From: Butyribacter intestini
Lineage (GTDB): Bacteria > Bacillota > Clostridia > Lachnospirales > Lachnospiraceae
Assembly: GCA_001414325.1 (NCBI GenBank)
Contig: LLKB01000001.1
Coordinates: 1-64,000 of the forward strand
Direction: 5' to 3'
DNA: 64,000 bases
Part shown: positions 36,219 through 45,842 of the stretch, in pieces
How the letters are laid out: each line of letters opens with the position of its first letter
How positions within the stretch are numbered: position 1 is the first letter of the stretch
Notes under the pieces: model-generated
What the model saw: only the letters and a program-made list of their open reading frames with translations
Told to the model about the DNA's origin: nothing
Database searches by the model: none
Position numbers and translations under genes: made by a program

Positions 36219-38075
36219 ATGGCAGGAATCAAAGAAGAAAAGAAAATCTATTTAGTCGGCATTTATTGCCGCTTATCTAAAGACGATGGTACGGATAACG
36301 AGAGTGCGAGCATTGCGACACAGAAATCCATCCTCACGGATTATGTGAAAAAGCAGGGATGGCACATAGCAAAAACGTATGTGGACGATGGTTATTCTGG
36401 TACAAATTTCCAAAGACCAAGTTTCCAGAATATGATAAAAGACATTGAAAGCGGTCTGATAAACTGCGTGATTACGAAAGATTTATCCCGTCTGGGGAGA
36501 AACTATCTTGATTGTGGGTTATATCTGGAAGTTTTCTTCCCAGAGCATAACGTGAGGTATATAGCGGTCAATGACGGCGTAGATACCTTGAATAAATCTG
36601 CTATGGACATCACGCCTTTCCGCAACATTTTAAACGAAATGTATGCCGCTGACATATCTGTTAAGATAAAATCGGCATATCGGGCGAGGTTTCAACAGGG
36701 GAAATTCATGGGAACTACCGCCCCTTATGGCTATATCAAAGACCCTGCCGACCACAACCATCTGCTGATAGATGATAAAGTGGCACATGTTGTAAAAGAG
36801 ATATTCGACCTTGCATTAAAAGGGAATGGAGTTGCCAAAATTTGCAGACATCTTAATAAACAGCATATCCTACGCCCTGCCGCTTATGCGGCGGAGCGTG
36901 GCGAAACAGGCTTTGAACGTCATTTTGAGGGGAACGAGGACAAACGCTATATTTGGAGTGGGAACAGCGTGAGGAGCATTTTAAGAAGCCCGATATATGC
37001 GGGAAATCTTGTAGGCTACAAACGGATTGCCGCCAATATGAAAAGCAAGAAACGCCCCTCTAAGCTGCCCGAAGAATGGGAAGTGATACCCAATACCCAT
37101 GAGGGAATAGTCACGCAGGAGGAATTTGATATTGTCCAACAGCTTATTACAAGTCGTAGGCTTCCACAGAACAAGGGAGGATTTGTAAATATTTTTGCAG
37201 GCGTTATCAAGTGTGTGGACTGCGGATGTGCTCTGCGGGCAATGAACGTACACAGGAGGAAACGCCCAGAGATTATCGACTGTGTACAGTATTCATGTAA
37301 TAATTATGCAAGAAACGGAAGAAGCGAGTGTAGTGCCCACAATATAGAAGCAAGGGATTTATTCAATGCCGTTCTTGCCGACATCAACTGTTTTGCGGAT
37401 ATGGCAGTGAATGATGAAAAGGCGGTCAGGGCCATAGAAAAGCGGCTCACGGAAACAGACCAGAGCAGGGCGAAAGCATTAGAGAAAGAACGTAAGAAGC
37501 TGAACAAACGCCTTGCGGAACTGGACAGGCTGTTTTCCTCTCTCTACGAGGATAAGGTCATGGAGCGTATTACCGAGCGGAATTTTGAGATGATGTCGGG
37601 GAAATACCAGAAAGAGCAGCTTGAAATTGAAGCAAGGCTGAAAGAGGTGACGGAAACTCTTAATGAAAGCTACGAGAAATCACGGGGAATCCGTGACTTC
37701 CTCGCCCTTATCCGAAATTATCAAGGCTTAAAAGAACTGGATGCAACAGTTATAAACGCACTCATAGACAAGATACTTGTTTCGGAGCGTGAGAAGATGG
37801 CAGACGGAACAGTGAAGCAGGAAATCAAGATTTACTATAAATTCATCGGCTTTGTCGATGAATTACATATCATACCTACAAAACGGTGGGCAGCAATGCC
37901 CGCTAAAAATTGTACGGTGTGCGGCGTTGAATATGTCCCGGGCTCTGGTGCATCAAGGTATTGTCCTGCTTGTGCCAAGAAGATACGGAGGGAGAAATCA
38001 AACGAGAGCAAACGCAGGAGCAGAGAACAGAAAAGGATAGCATGTATGAACTGTCCGCAAAAAATGACCGACTGA
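36219..38075 (+). CDS. Large serine recombinase (TnpX-like)
   Basis: A 618-residue site-specific recombinase that integrates and excises the element. The resolvase domain has the catalytic serine at residue 20 (GIYCRLSKDDG), then DDGYSGTNFQRPSFQNMI and TKDLSRLGRNYLD. The Recombinase domain spans about 160-290 (APYGYIKDPADHNHLLIDD). A zinc ribbon follows (IKCVDCGCALRAMN near 330), then a coiled coil (about 400-480) and an extra C-terminal CxxC pair (CTVCGVEY, CPACAKK). The gene ends 4 bases before the right junction. Enzymes of this type use a 2-bp core, consistent with the TT shared by the junctions. Confidence 0.93.
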   Translation: MAGIKEEKKIYLVGIYCRLSKDDGTDNESASIATQKSILTDYVKKQGWHIAKTYVDDGYSGTNFQRPSFQNMIKDIESGLINCVITKDLSRLGRNYLDCGLYLEVFFPEHNVRYIAVNDGVDTLNKSAMDITPFRNILNEMYAADISVKIKSAYRARFQQGKFMGTTAPYGYIKDPADHNHLLIDDKVAHVVKEIFDLALKGNGVAKICRHLNKQHILRPAAYAAERGETGFERHFEGNEDKRYIWSGNSVRSILRSPIYAGNLVGYKRIAANMKSKKRPSKLPEEWEVIPNTHEGIVTQEEFDIVQQLITSRRLPQNKGGFVNIFAGVIKCVDCGCALRAMNVHRRKRPEIIDCVQYSCNNYARNGRSECSAHNIEARDLFNAVLADINCFADMAVNDEKAVRAIEKRLTETDQSRAKALEKERKKLNKRLAELDRLFSSLYEDKVMERITERNFEMMSGKYQKEQLEIEARLKEVTETLNESYEKSRGIRDFLALIRNYQGLKELDATVINALIDKILVSEREKMADGTVKQEIKIYYKFIGFVDELHIIPTKRWAAMPAKNCTVCGVEYVPGSGASRYCPACAKKIRREKSNESKRRSREQKRIACMNCPQKMTD

Positions 38076-38079
38076 GCTT

Positions 38080-39054
38080 GGTCAGATGGTTGAGCATACA
38101 AACATTGCTATAGGGTCTTTTAGAGGAAGTATATCAAAAGCAAAAGATACAGCCGATATGGTAAAAAATAATAGTGATGCAATAAAAGATAAGACGGAGA
38201 CAGCATTGTCCGCAACATCGCAGGTTGCAAAAGCTATTGAACATGTAGCAACGGATGTTACAAATCAGGCGGATCTTCTTGGTGAAATAGTTAAAAATGT
38301 CGGAATCATGTCAGAGGGTGGCGTGGAAATGAGCGACAGTGTAAACAATATTAGCGAATATGTAGATGAACTTAATGTTTCAAGCAATGAAATGAAAGAA
38401 AAAGTTGAACTTATGAGTGCAGGAAGTCATGGAATGACAAGCCAGATTTCAGGAATTGCCACAAAGATAAACAACACGAATGATGCCATAAAACACATGA
38501 CAGAAATACTTAATGTGATAGAAGAAATAGCATCGCAGACGGATCTGTTATCATTAAATGCAAGTATAGAAGCAGCACGTGCAGGAGAAGCAGGTCACGG
38601 ATTTGCAGTCGTAGCAGGTAATATAAAGACGCTTGCAGAAAATACATCATCTGAGTTAAGTAACATAAAAGAAATAATAGATTCTCTGACAAAGAGTTTT
38701 GAAGAATGTAAAAATGACATAGAAGATGTAGTCGACAGCAACAAGGAAAATGCTGCATATACCCATCAGGTAATAGAACAGTTTGATAAGGTATTTAGTG
38801 GAATTTCATTTACAAACGAAAAGCTGGTTGATGTAAACAGAATAACAAAAAATATGGCAGACACCGTTCAGGATATATCAGTTAAGGTAACAAACATAGA
38901 AAAAGGAACGGAAAGCACGGCAGCATCGACAGAAGAAGTGACAGCGTCTTCGCAGGAACTTGAAGCTCTTATGACAGGTGTTGCACAGAGTTGTGATGAG
39001 ATGGAACAGCAGGCAGAAGCCCTTGTAAATGATATGAGCAGATTTGTGGTATAA
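38080..39054 (+). pseudogene. Chemotaxis receptor, C-terminal part (split by the mobile element)
   Basis: This is the missing 324 codons of the receptor begun at 26264; the frame GGT CAG ATG GTT joins on ATT 27083-27085 to read DVGRI-GQMVEH. It holds the end of HAMP and the methyl-accepting signalling domain with the conserved hairpin tip IEEIASQTDLLSLNASIEAA and RAGEAGHGFAVVAGNIKTLA. An ATG at 38086 opens the remaining frame, but there is no ribosome binding site of good quality. A soluble signalling fragment is possible if transcribed from the element. Confidence 0.92.
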
Positions 39055-39193
39055 AAATCAGTTGACAGGCAGATATTTGCAATCCACACTGTTATGTGCC
39101 TGATAATGTAAAAATAGGTATCAATGCTATAGGATGATGTTATTAGATAAAAATAAATCAGATTATCTAAGAAAATTATCGTATGAAAAAATA

Positions 39194-39238
39194 AATCAGC
39201 CGACAGGTAGGATTTTTATTACTTGGCGGCTGGTTTTG
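39194..39238. terminator. Hairpin after the chemotaxis gene
   Basis: AATCAGCCG (39194-39202) pairs with CGGCTGGTT (39227-39235), followed by TTG; a likely terminator, about 140 bases after the receptor stop. The stretch 39055-39407 has no gene. Confidence 0.55.
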
Positions 39239-39287
39239 TTTATGGTTTCAGCTATAAGTGCTTTTTCGTTATACAAGCAAAAGTATT

Positions 39288-39371
39288 TGTGCATTTGTTT
39301 TTAGCAATCTTTTTTGCAGCTAAAACTTTTATGTGCATTTGTTTTTAATAATCTTTTTGTTTTGCAGTTAA
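39288..39371. repeat. Pair of imperfect 40-bp direct repeats
   Basis: TGTGCATTTGTTTTTA starts both units (39288 and 39332). Each goes on with AATCTTTTT and GCAG-TAA. The units lie between convergent genes, near the end of the capA-like gene, and may be a duplicated terminator. Confidence 0.5.
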
Positions 39372-39407
39372 GAAGTACTTTTTGCTTTCAACTTTCGGTT
39401 CGGTTAT

Positions 39408-40805
39408 TTAGCGAAGCTTTCCGTTGTTTTTAAATTTCAAATTATAAGGCTTGCAGAAACGGTTCATCTTTGCAATAATACGCTTTTTAGCCGCACCCTT
39501 AGCCGGTGTCGGCTGATAATTGTTAATGCTGTTTGAAGATGAAACTTTACAAGGAATAATCTTAACATCTTTAGTTTTCTTAAGCTTTTTGTTTTTAAAG
39601 GTAAAAGTCTGCTGGAAAATCATCGTATCTTTGTCGGCAGGATTTGTATTTCCACCAAAACAGAAATTAGCAAGACTGTAAACGATATATGCACCCTTGT
39701 ACTTCTCAATGCCCTGTAAAGTGTGAGGGTGGTGGCCGAGAACAAGATTTGCACCTTTCTTAACAGCACAGTGTGCGATAGTTTTCTGAACATCATTGAT
39801 AATACTTGTCTTTTCAATGCCGGCGTGCATACTCACGACGATAAGGTCAGCTTTCTTCTTTTTCAGTTTTTTTATACCACTGCTTATAAAACGCTCGCTC
39901 GATGAAACACCATCAAGACCATTAACGGCAATCATGCCAATTTTCTTTCCTTTAGTCTTATAAACGGAAACTTTACCATAAGAAGCAAAAGGCATTTTAT
40001 TTTTCTTAAAAACAGCAATAGTATCATTGTAACTGCCTTCGCCATAATCACGGCAATGATTATTTGCAAAAGAAACCGCATCGACATTGCCTTTCTGTAA
40101 AATCTTGAGATAAGACGGATTGCCCTTAAAAGCAAAAGTCTTGTCTGCACGGGTATTTCTCTTAGTCAAAGTACCCTCAAAATTGACAAGCGTAAGGTTG
40201 TCTTTCTTAAAAATACTCTTTACATTCTTAAAAAAATAAGACGGGTCTTTTTTCTCATTGTACTTGGCATAGAAATTAACACCGGATGGCGATTTGTAGT
40301 CAGAACCAAGAGTGCAGTCACCGGCAGCACTGATAGTAATCTTCGTTATGTTGGATTTCTTTTTCTGTGGCTTTGTGGCAGCAACAGGTTTCTTTGTGGC
40401 AGCCGGCTTTTTAGTTGTTGCCGGTGTTTTAGTAGGTGTCGGTTTCTTAGTTGCTGCTGGTGTTGAAGCCGGGGCTTCTGTAGTAGTTGTGTCTGTTGTA
40501 GGCATTGTGTCCTGAATGTTGATAGTTGTAGATTTTGCAGTAACATTTGTTGTTGTATTTGTTGTATTCGTGTCTACTGCCTTGGCAGTGAACTGTGTTA
40601 TGTTTGTACCTAAAGTTGTCGTAGTGGAAGAGTTATCGGTAACAGTAATTGTTTTTTGTGATGTGTTTTTCGCCGTGACAGACTGTGTGCTGAAAAAATC
40701 AGGTGTAAAAATGCCAGTGCATAAAACTGTTGTGGCAACAGTTAGGGATATTGCCTTTTTCAATGTGTGGTTTGTATGTTTCTTTTTCAATTTATAATAC
40801 CTCAT
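39408..40805 (-). CDS. CapA family protein (poly-gamma-glutamate-type phosphoesterase fold), secreted
   Basis: A 465-residue exported protein. A signal peptide covers residues 1-40. A threonine-rich stretch and a (TKKP/ATKKP)n linker (about 105-150) are followed by the CapA domain: ITISAAGDCTLGSDY, LVNFEGTLT, DAVSFANNHCRDYG, VSMHAGIEKT, LVLGHHPHTLQGIEKY and VYSLANFCFGGN, which carry the metal-binding residues of this metallophosphatase-like fold. CapA is needed for poly-gamma-glutamate capsule in Bacillus, but stand-alone homologues have unknown substrates. The start is unsure: ATG 40805 has no good RBS, while GAGG inside it precedes a TTG at 40790. Confidence 0.82.
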   Translation of the reverse strand: MRYYKLKKKHTNHTLKKAISLTVATTVLCTGIFTPDFFSTQSVTAKNTSQKTITVTDNSSTTTTLGTNITQFTAKAVDTNTTNTTTNVTAKSTTINIQDTMPTTDTTTTEAPASTPAATKKPTPTKTPATTKKPAATKKPVAATKPQKKKSNITKITISAAGDCTLGSDYKSPSGVNFYAKYNEKKDPSYFFKNVKSIFKKDNLTLVNFEGTLTKRNTRADKTFAFKGNPSYLKILQKGNVDAVSFANNHCRDYGEGSYNDTIAVFKKNKMPFASYGKVSVYKTKGKKIGMIAVNGLDGVSSSERFISSGIKKLKKKKADLIVVSMHAGIEKTSIINDVQKTIAHCAVKKGANLVLGHHPHTLQGIEKYKGAYIVYSLANFCFGGNTNPADKDTMIFQQTFTFKNKKLKKTKDVKIIPCKVSSSNSINNYQPTPAKGAAKKRIIAKMNRFCKPYNLKFKNNGKLR

Positions 40806-40902
40806 TTTGTGGGAATTTTTACAATTACCTATGGGTATTATAGCATAAAGTGGTTGTGGTTGCTTGAAAAGGTGAAAATTGGTAGAATGGATATGTAATA
40901 GA

Positions 40903-40954
40903 AAGATTGTGTTTTAGCACACTTGACACAATCTTGATAAGGAAAAATGTGTGC
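40903..40954 (+). promoter_or_regulatory. Pseudoknot-like leader motif (copy 2)
   Basis: Stem 1 pairs AAGATTGTGT (40903-40912) with ACACAATCTT (40926-40935). The loop carries GCACAC (40917-40922), complementary to GTGTGC (40949-40954). The arrangement, the loop sequence GCACACTTG and the following CAGAAA match the motif at 15840-15895. It sits 17 bases before the start of the broken helicase gene. Confidence 0.5.
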
Positions 40955-40970
40955 AGAAATGAGAATTATT

Positions 40971-42517
40971 ATGAAAGAAAATACAAATTTAGAAAAGCTT
41001 AAAGCAGGGCTTAATACAGCATTTGTCGATTATGCAAACAATTCAAGTCTTGCATATAGACCGGAATTTATTTCAAATAATTATCAAAAGCTATTTTAAG
41101 GCTTGAACAGGATGAATCTGAAAATGCACTTGATTATATAATTACGGTTGATATATTTAATGAAGGTGTTGATGTGCCGGCAGTAAACCAGGTTGTTATG
41201 TTAAGACCAACAGAATCGCCTATAGTATTTATACAACAGTTGGGGCGAGGTCTTAGAAAATATGATGGCAAAGAATATGTAGTAATACTTGATTTTATAG
41301 GAAACTATATGAATAATTTTATGATTCCTATTGCATTGTCAGGTGACAGAACATATAACAAGGACACAATCCGCAAATATGTAAGAGAAGGCTCAAGAGT
41401 AATTCCGGGTGAGTCTACAATACATTTTGATGAGATAAGTAAAAAAAGGATATTTGAATCTATTGACAGTTCAAAAACAACAAAGAATTTATTGCGTGAA
41501 AAATATTTTGCTCTAAAATACAAACTTGGCAGAATACCAAATGTATTTGATTTTTATGAGTATGGTGAGATTGACCCGATGTTGTTTATTCAATATTCAA
41601 AATCATATGACCAGTTTGTAAAATCAGTAGATAAAGACTTTACTGTTTCATTTAGCGATAAGGAGGAAGCAATACTGGAATTTATATCATCGCTTGTAAA
41701 TGGAAAAAGGATACATGAACTTTTGATGATTAGCAGCCTTTTAAATAATGAAAAGATAAGTTTGGAAACTTACAAAATACTTCTCGAAGAAAAAGGTGAG
41801 AAATATCGTGAGTCAGATTATGTATCGGCATTAAATGTTTTGGGAAAAGTATTTGTAAATGCACCAGCAGAGAAAAAACGGTATAATGACATAGAATTTA
41901 TAAGTACGGATGAAGCAAAAAATGGGATGTTAAGACGGGCTACACTCTTTTATTCGTTGTTTAATAATACCCGATTTGTAAATGAAATGAAGTGTCTTGT
42001 CAGATATGGTTTGAGGCGTTATGAGGATTTATTTAAAAATCATGATGAGGACAATCTTGTATTATATGAAAAATATTCAAGAAAAGATGTATGCAGGATA
42101 TTAAATTGGGAACATGATGACAGCTCAACAGTTTATGGTTACAGGATTAAGCATAATACATGTCCAATATTTGTAACATATGAGAAGAAAGAGGACATTG
42201 CAAATAGCACAAAATATGAAGACCGGTTTATTAATAATCAATTATTCAGTTGGATGACAAGAAGCAAGGTAAGTCTTGAAAGTCCGGAGAGTCAGAAGAT
42301 TATAAATTATAAAGAAATCGGGTTAAAAATATATTTATTTATCAAGAAAAGTGATGGAGAAGGAACAGATTTTTATTATATGGGAAAAGTTTCTCCGGTT
42401 GATTATATGCAGACGGAAATAAAAAATGATAAGGGGCAGAAACTTCCTATAATGAATTTTAAAATGAAGCTGGAACATTCCGTTCGTGAGGATATTTACG
42501 AGTATTTTGTGGATTAA
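40971..42517 (+). pseudogene. DUF3427 superfamily II helicase with internal deletion
   Basis: The first piece (40971-41099) encodes LEKLKAGLNTAFVDYANNSS and LAYRPEFISNN, the normal N-terminus of DUF3427 helicases. It then joins, in another frame near 41088-41100, to the end of the motor: DYIITVDIFNEGVDVPAVNQ, PIVFIQQLGRGLRKYDGKEY (motifs V-VI), followed by about 400 residues of DUF3427. The PLD-type nuclease and motifs I-IV are gone, probably several hundred codons. An ATG at 41174 leaves a 447-residue frame, but without an ATPase site. A pseudoknot-like leader stands before it. Confidence 0.85.
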
Positions 42518-42563
42518 GAATGTAAAAATGATTTAAATTGTGGAAAGGAATTGAAAATCGATT

Positions 42564-42974
42564 ATGGAAACAGATAAAAAGATAATAAATGTAGTTGCAG
42601 CAGTAATATGTGACAATATAAATACACCAAAGAAAATATTTGCAACGCAGAGAGGATATGGGGAATTTAAAGGAGGCTGGGAATTTCCGGGAGGAAAAGT
42701 AGAGGAAGGAGAAACACCACAGGAAGCATTAAAAAGAGAGATAATGGAGGAACTTGCAACGGAAATAAAAGTAGGGGATTACATAAAAACCGTAGAATAT
42801 GATTATCCTAAATTTCATTTGTCAATGCAATGTTTTTGGTGTGAGGTGGTGTCAGGAAACCTTGAATTAAAAGAACATGAGGCGGCGAGATGGCTTCAAA
42901 AGGAGCAGATTTATGAGGTAGAATGGCTGCCGGCAGATGTTAGTCTGGTGGAGAAAATTAGGCAGATAGTTTAA
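42564..42974 (+). CDS. NUDIX hydrolase, MutT/8-oxo-dGTPase type
   Basis: A 136-residue NUDIX enzyme. The box GGKVEEGETPQEALKREIME followed by ELA keeps the metal-binding glutamates. GGWEFPGGK before it and the FWCEV-to-WLPAD ending are typical of MutT-like proteins that clean oxidised nucleotides (8-oxo-dGTP). Start ATG 42564 after GGAAAGGAATTG. Monocistronic, 46 bases after the broken helicase. Confidence 0.85.
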   Translation: METDKKIINVVAAVICDNINTPKKIFATQRGYGEFKGGWEFPGGKVEEGETPQEALKREIMEELATEIKVGDYIKTVEYDYPKFHLSMQCFWCEVVSGNLELKEHEAARWLQKEQIYEVEWLPADVSLVEKIRQIV

Positions 42975-43110
42975 ATTGAATATTAAAATAATAATTTTAA
43001 GCTGTTTATTAGTGTACTGTATCATTGATTTTTGGAGAGCTTCAGTTGGCATAACTTTGACGGCTAGTGTTAGGTTTGTAAGTAAACAATAACATATACA
43101 GTCAATGTCA

Positions 43111-43294
43111 GTAACAGTTCAGCCCATCATTTATTACATTCGTAAACCTGCCAGCAAGCTGTCAGTCGCTGCTATGCAGCTTGAGTTTCCTTCATTTCAT
43201 AAATGAAAGGCTATTCCGCCCCAAAAAACAAGTCAATAATACATTGAGCAAGCTCATGTGTTATTGACTTATCTTTTTTGGGCTGAACTGTTAC
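43111..43294 (+). mobile_element. MITE, 184 bp, third complete copy
   Basis: Terminal repeats GTAACAGTTCAGCC (43111-43124) and GGCTGAACTGTTAC (43281-43294). The 8-bp duplication CAATGTCA is perfect on both sides (43103-43110 and 43295-43302). Same orientation as, and closely similar to, the copy at 20538. No coding capacity. The surrounding 42975-43432 is otherwise only the guaA leader. Confidence 0.94.
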
Positions 43295-43323
43295 CAATGT
43301 CATGTGAAAATTAAAATTAACTC

Positions 43324-43352
43324 TTGTCTTTGTTATGAGCCTAATTTATAAT
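43324..43352 (+). promoter_or_regulatory. Promoter of guaA
   Basis: TTGTCT (43324-43329), 17-base spacer, TATAAT (43347-43352), starting 22 bases after the right target duplication of the MITE. The leader of about 75 bases shows no purine riboswitch. Confidence 0.7.
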
Positions 43353-43432
43353 AGTTAATAAGGGTTTTACGAAAATTAAGGAAAGGAAAAGCTATTTATA
43401 AAAAATACTTATAAATGGCAGGATGAATATCA

Positions 43433-44977
43433 ATGGATAAGGAAAAAGTAATAGTCATTGATTTTGGCGGGCAGTACAATCAGCTTGTTGCAAGACGTGT
43501 CCGTGAATGCAATGTATATTGTGAAATATATTCTTATCGTACCGGAATTGAAGAAATCAAGGCGATGGCTCCTAAAGGAATTATTCTTACAGGTGGACCA
43601 AATAGTTGTTATGAAGAAGATTCGCCAACATACTCAAAAGAATTATTTGAACTTGGAATTCCTGTACTTGGACTTTGCTATGGTGCACAGCTTATGATGC
43701 ATGTGCTTGGCGGCAAGGTAATCACTCCGGAGGTCGGAGAATACGGAAAGACAGAGATTAACTTTACTGACAATTCAGTGCTTCAGAAAGATCTTCCAAA
43801 GAAATCCATATGCTGGATGAGTCATTTTGACAGAATTGCAGAAGCAGCACCGGGATTTGAGGTTACAGCTTCGACAGCCGATTGTCCTATAGCAGCAGCA
43901 CAGAATGTAAGCAAAAATCTCTATGCTATTCAGTTCCATCCGGAAGTTCTTCATACAGAAAACGGAACAAAGATGATTTACAACTTTGTGCGCGAAGTAT
44001 GTGGATGTGCAGGCACATGGAGAATGGATTCATTTGTAAAAGAATCAATAGAAGAAATACGCAATAAAGTAGGAGATGGAAAAGTTTTACTTGCATTATC
44101 AGGCGGAGTAGACTCATCGGTGGCAGCAGGACTTTTATCAAGAGCCATCGGAAAACAGCTTACTTGTGTATTTGTAGACCACGGTTTGCTCAGAAAAGAC
44201 GAAGGTGACGAAGTAGAAAATGTATTTGGACCAAACGGTCAGTTTGACCTAAACTTTATAAGAGTAAACGCACAGCAGCGTTATTATGACAAGCTTGCAG
44301 GTGTAACAGAACCGGAGCAGAAAAGAAAAATCATTGGTGAAGAATTTATACGTGTCTTTGAAGAAGAAGCAAAGAAAATCGGAGCAGTTGATTTCTTAGC
44401 ACAGGGAACAATTTATCCTGATGTGGTAGAGAGCGGGCTGGGCGGAGAATCAGCAGTAATCAAATCTCATCACAATGTAGGAGGACTTCCTGATTTCGTA
44501 GATTTCAAGGAAATAATAGAGCCACTCAGAAATCTTTTCAAAGACGAAGTGCGCAAGGCAGGACTTGAACTTGGAATACCTGAAAATCTTGTATTCCGCC
44601 AGCCATTCCCAGGACCGGGACTTGGAATCAGAATTATCGGTGAAGTAACAGCCGAGAAAGTTAAGATAGTTCAGGAGGCAGATGCAATCTATCGCGAAGA
44701 AATCGCAAATGCAGGACTTGACCGCAGCATCGGACAGTATTTTGCCGCTCTCACAAATATGCGTTCAGTAGGTGTAATGGGCGATGAGAGAACTTATGAC
44801 TATGCAGTAGCATTAAGAGCAGTAAATACGGTAGACTTCATGACAGCGGACAGTGCCGAGATACCATATGATGTGCTTCAGAAAGTAATGAGTAGAATTA
44901 TAAATGAGGTGAAAGGAGTCAATCGAGTATTTTATGATCTGACGAGTAAGCCACCTGGAACGATAGAGTTTGAATAA
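43433..44977 (+). CDS. guaA: GMP synthase (glutamine-hydrolysing)
   Basis: A 514-residue enzyme turning XMP into GMP. The N-terminal glutamine amidotransferase has the catalytic cysteine in [15 protein letters not shown] and the histidine and glutamate in [10 protein letters not shown]. The ATP-pyrophosphatase domain has [17 protein letters not shown] (near residue 222), and the dimerization domain ends KPPGTIEFE. The last 14 bases are the left copy of a 14-bp direct repeat; the mobile element inserts exactly at the 3' end and keeps the protein intact, a site well known for genomic islands. Confidence 0.97.
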   Translation: MDKEKVIVIDFGGQYNQLVARRVRECNVYCEIYSYRTGIEEIKAMAPKGIILTGGPNSCYEEDSPTYSKELFELGIPVLGLCYGAQLMMHVLGGKVITPEVGEYGKTEINFTDNSVLQKDLPKKSICWMSHFDRIAEAAPGFEVTASTADCPIAAAQNVSKNLYAIQFHPEVLHTENGTKMIYNFVREVCGCAGTWRMDSFVKESIEEIRNKVGDGKVLLALSGGVDSSVAAGLLSRAIGKQLTCVFVDHGLLRKDEGDEVENVFGPNGQFDLNFIRVNAQQRYYDKLAGVTEPEQKRKIIGEEFIRVFEEEAKKIGAVDFLAQGTIYPDVVESGLGGESAVIKSHHNVGGLPDFVDFKEIIEPLRNLFKDEVRKAGLELGIPENLVFRQPFPGPGLGIRIIGEVTAEKVKIVQEADAIYREEIANAGLDRSIGQYFAALTNMRSVGVMGDERTYDYAVALRAVNTVDFMTADSAEIPYDVLQKVMSRIINEVKGVNRVFYDLTSKPPGTIEFE

Positions 44978-45037
44978 ATCGAGTTGCTTAAAAAAGCCAG
45001 TGTTTATGCGGGTTTCAGCGATTTCGATTAGTCTTTT

Positions 45038-45055
45038 GATAACAAATTGATAACA
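45038..45055 (+). repeat. Inner end repeat, left copy
   Basis: GATAACAAATTGATAACA lies 60 bases inside the left 14-bp repeat; its right counterpart is at 53578-53595 with one change. Probable integrase arm site. The rest of 44978-45174 has no gene. Confidence 0.5.
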
Positions 45056-45174
45056 GTCATAGCAAGTGCCATTATTCTTGTTATCCAGTGGTTTATGGGT
45101 AACGGAACAATTAACAGGTGGCTTGCAGACTAAAGTTCGGAGCTTGGCTCTGAACAAATTCCATATTATAAACT

Positions 45175-45217
45175 AAGCCCTTAGCTGTGGTTAATAACCA
45201 TAGTTAAGGGCTTTTTT
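45175..45217. terminator. Terminator between guaA and the XRE gene
   Basis: AAGCCCTTA (45175-45183) pairs with TAAGGGCTT (45205-45213), with an inner GGTTA/TAACC pairing, followed by six T. A second weaker inverted repeat (45230-45268) precedes the minus-strand gene's stop. Confidence 0.75.
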
Positions 45218-45269
45218 GTCGTTGCCAAAGCATCTGTAGGGAGCTGCCAGTGGCAGGTCCTGTAGGTGC

Positions 45270-45800
45270 TTATTTATCTTTCAAGTGGTCTTTGAATGCT
45301 TCCACGAGAGCGTCACTTAATTCCTGTGATGGAACTTTTGCCCAACGCTGTGTGGTGTCGAACTCTGGATAATGGTAACGCCAGTTATCGTATTCTTCTC
45401 TGTTGATTTCTTCGGAAGATAGCTTGTCTGCCTGTTCTTTCCAAGCATACAGCATTTTGAGGAGTTCATATGCTTCTCTGCCTTTGTCCTTGTTGACCTT
45501 TAAGCATACCTCTCCGTCTGCTTCACTGACAGTAAGACCGTAAATATCTTCAAGGGTAAACAGAGTGTGCATAAGACCGATATAGCTGTCTATGTCAGGA
45601 ACATCAAGAGCCTGTGGAGAAACATCAAGCACCTGTGCCAATGCATTTGTAAGGTCTGCTTTCGGTTTGCGTGTACCAGTTTCGTACTGTGCCAAACGCA
45701 CATCAGCACTCTTTTCTGGAAAACCGATTGCTGTACCGAGATACTTTTGTGTCATACCACGCATTAGTCTGAAAAAATGTATTCTTTCGCTGATAGCCAT
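45270..45800 (-). CDS. XRE family transcriptional regulator
   Basis: A 176-residue repressor-like protein. The N-terminal helix-turn-helix spans residues 5-60 (RLMRGMTQKYLGTAIGFPEK, then VRLAQYETGTRKPK). The C-terminal 100 residues are an acidic domain with no named match. It is transcribed away from xis-int and faces a region with four copies of an 11-bp operator-like sequence, so it probably governs itself and the excision genes. Confidence 0.85.
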   Translation of the reverse strand: MAISERIHFFRLMRGMTQKYLGTAIGFPEKSADVRLAQYETGTRKPKADLTNALAQVLDVSPQALDVPDIDSYIGLMHTLFTLEDIYGLTVSEADGEVCLKVNKDKGREAYELLKMLYAWKEQADKLSSEEINREEYDNWRYHYPEFDTTQRWAKVPSQELSDALVEAFKDHLKDK

Positions 45801-45842
45801 AATGATACGCTCCTTTTATATTTAGTGAAATAAGTATAGCAG

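Larger units (their letters stand above)
27086..38079 (+). mobile_element. Integrative mobilizable element carrying tet(O), serine-recombinase type
   Basis: About 11.0 kb inserted in a chemotaxis receptor gene. The left junction reads ...GGACGGATT/TTGCGGAC and the right ...ACTGAGCTT/GGTCAG; removing the insert with one TT core restores GGACGGATTGGTCAG and an open frame. The recombinase gene ends 4 bases before the right junction. Near the ends, TTTTGCGGACA (27084-27094) and TGTCCGCAAAA (38052-38062) are inverted copies, likely recombinase sites. The GC content is clearly above that of the host. Cargo and modules are listed separately. No conjugation (type IV secretion) genes, so it needs a helper for transfer. 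Confidence 0.92.

Noticed and set aside
38086..39054. Independent short chemotaxis protein gene
   Set aside because: The frame joins exactly with the 5' receptor half at 27085 and lacks its own ribosome site, so it is the second half of a split gene.
43303..43432. Purine riboswitch before guaA
   Set aside because: No conserved three-way junction core is visible; only a promoter and an AT-rich leader.
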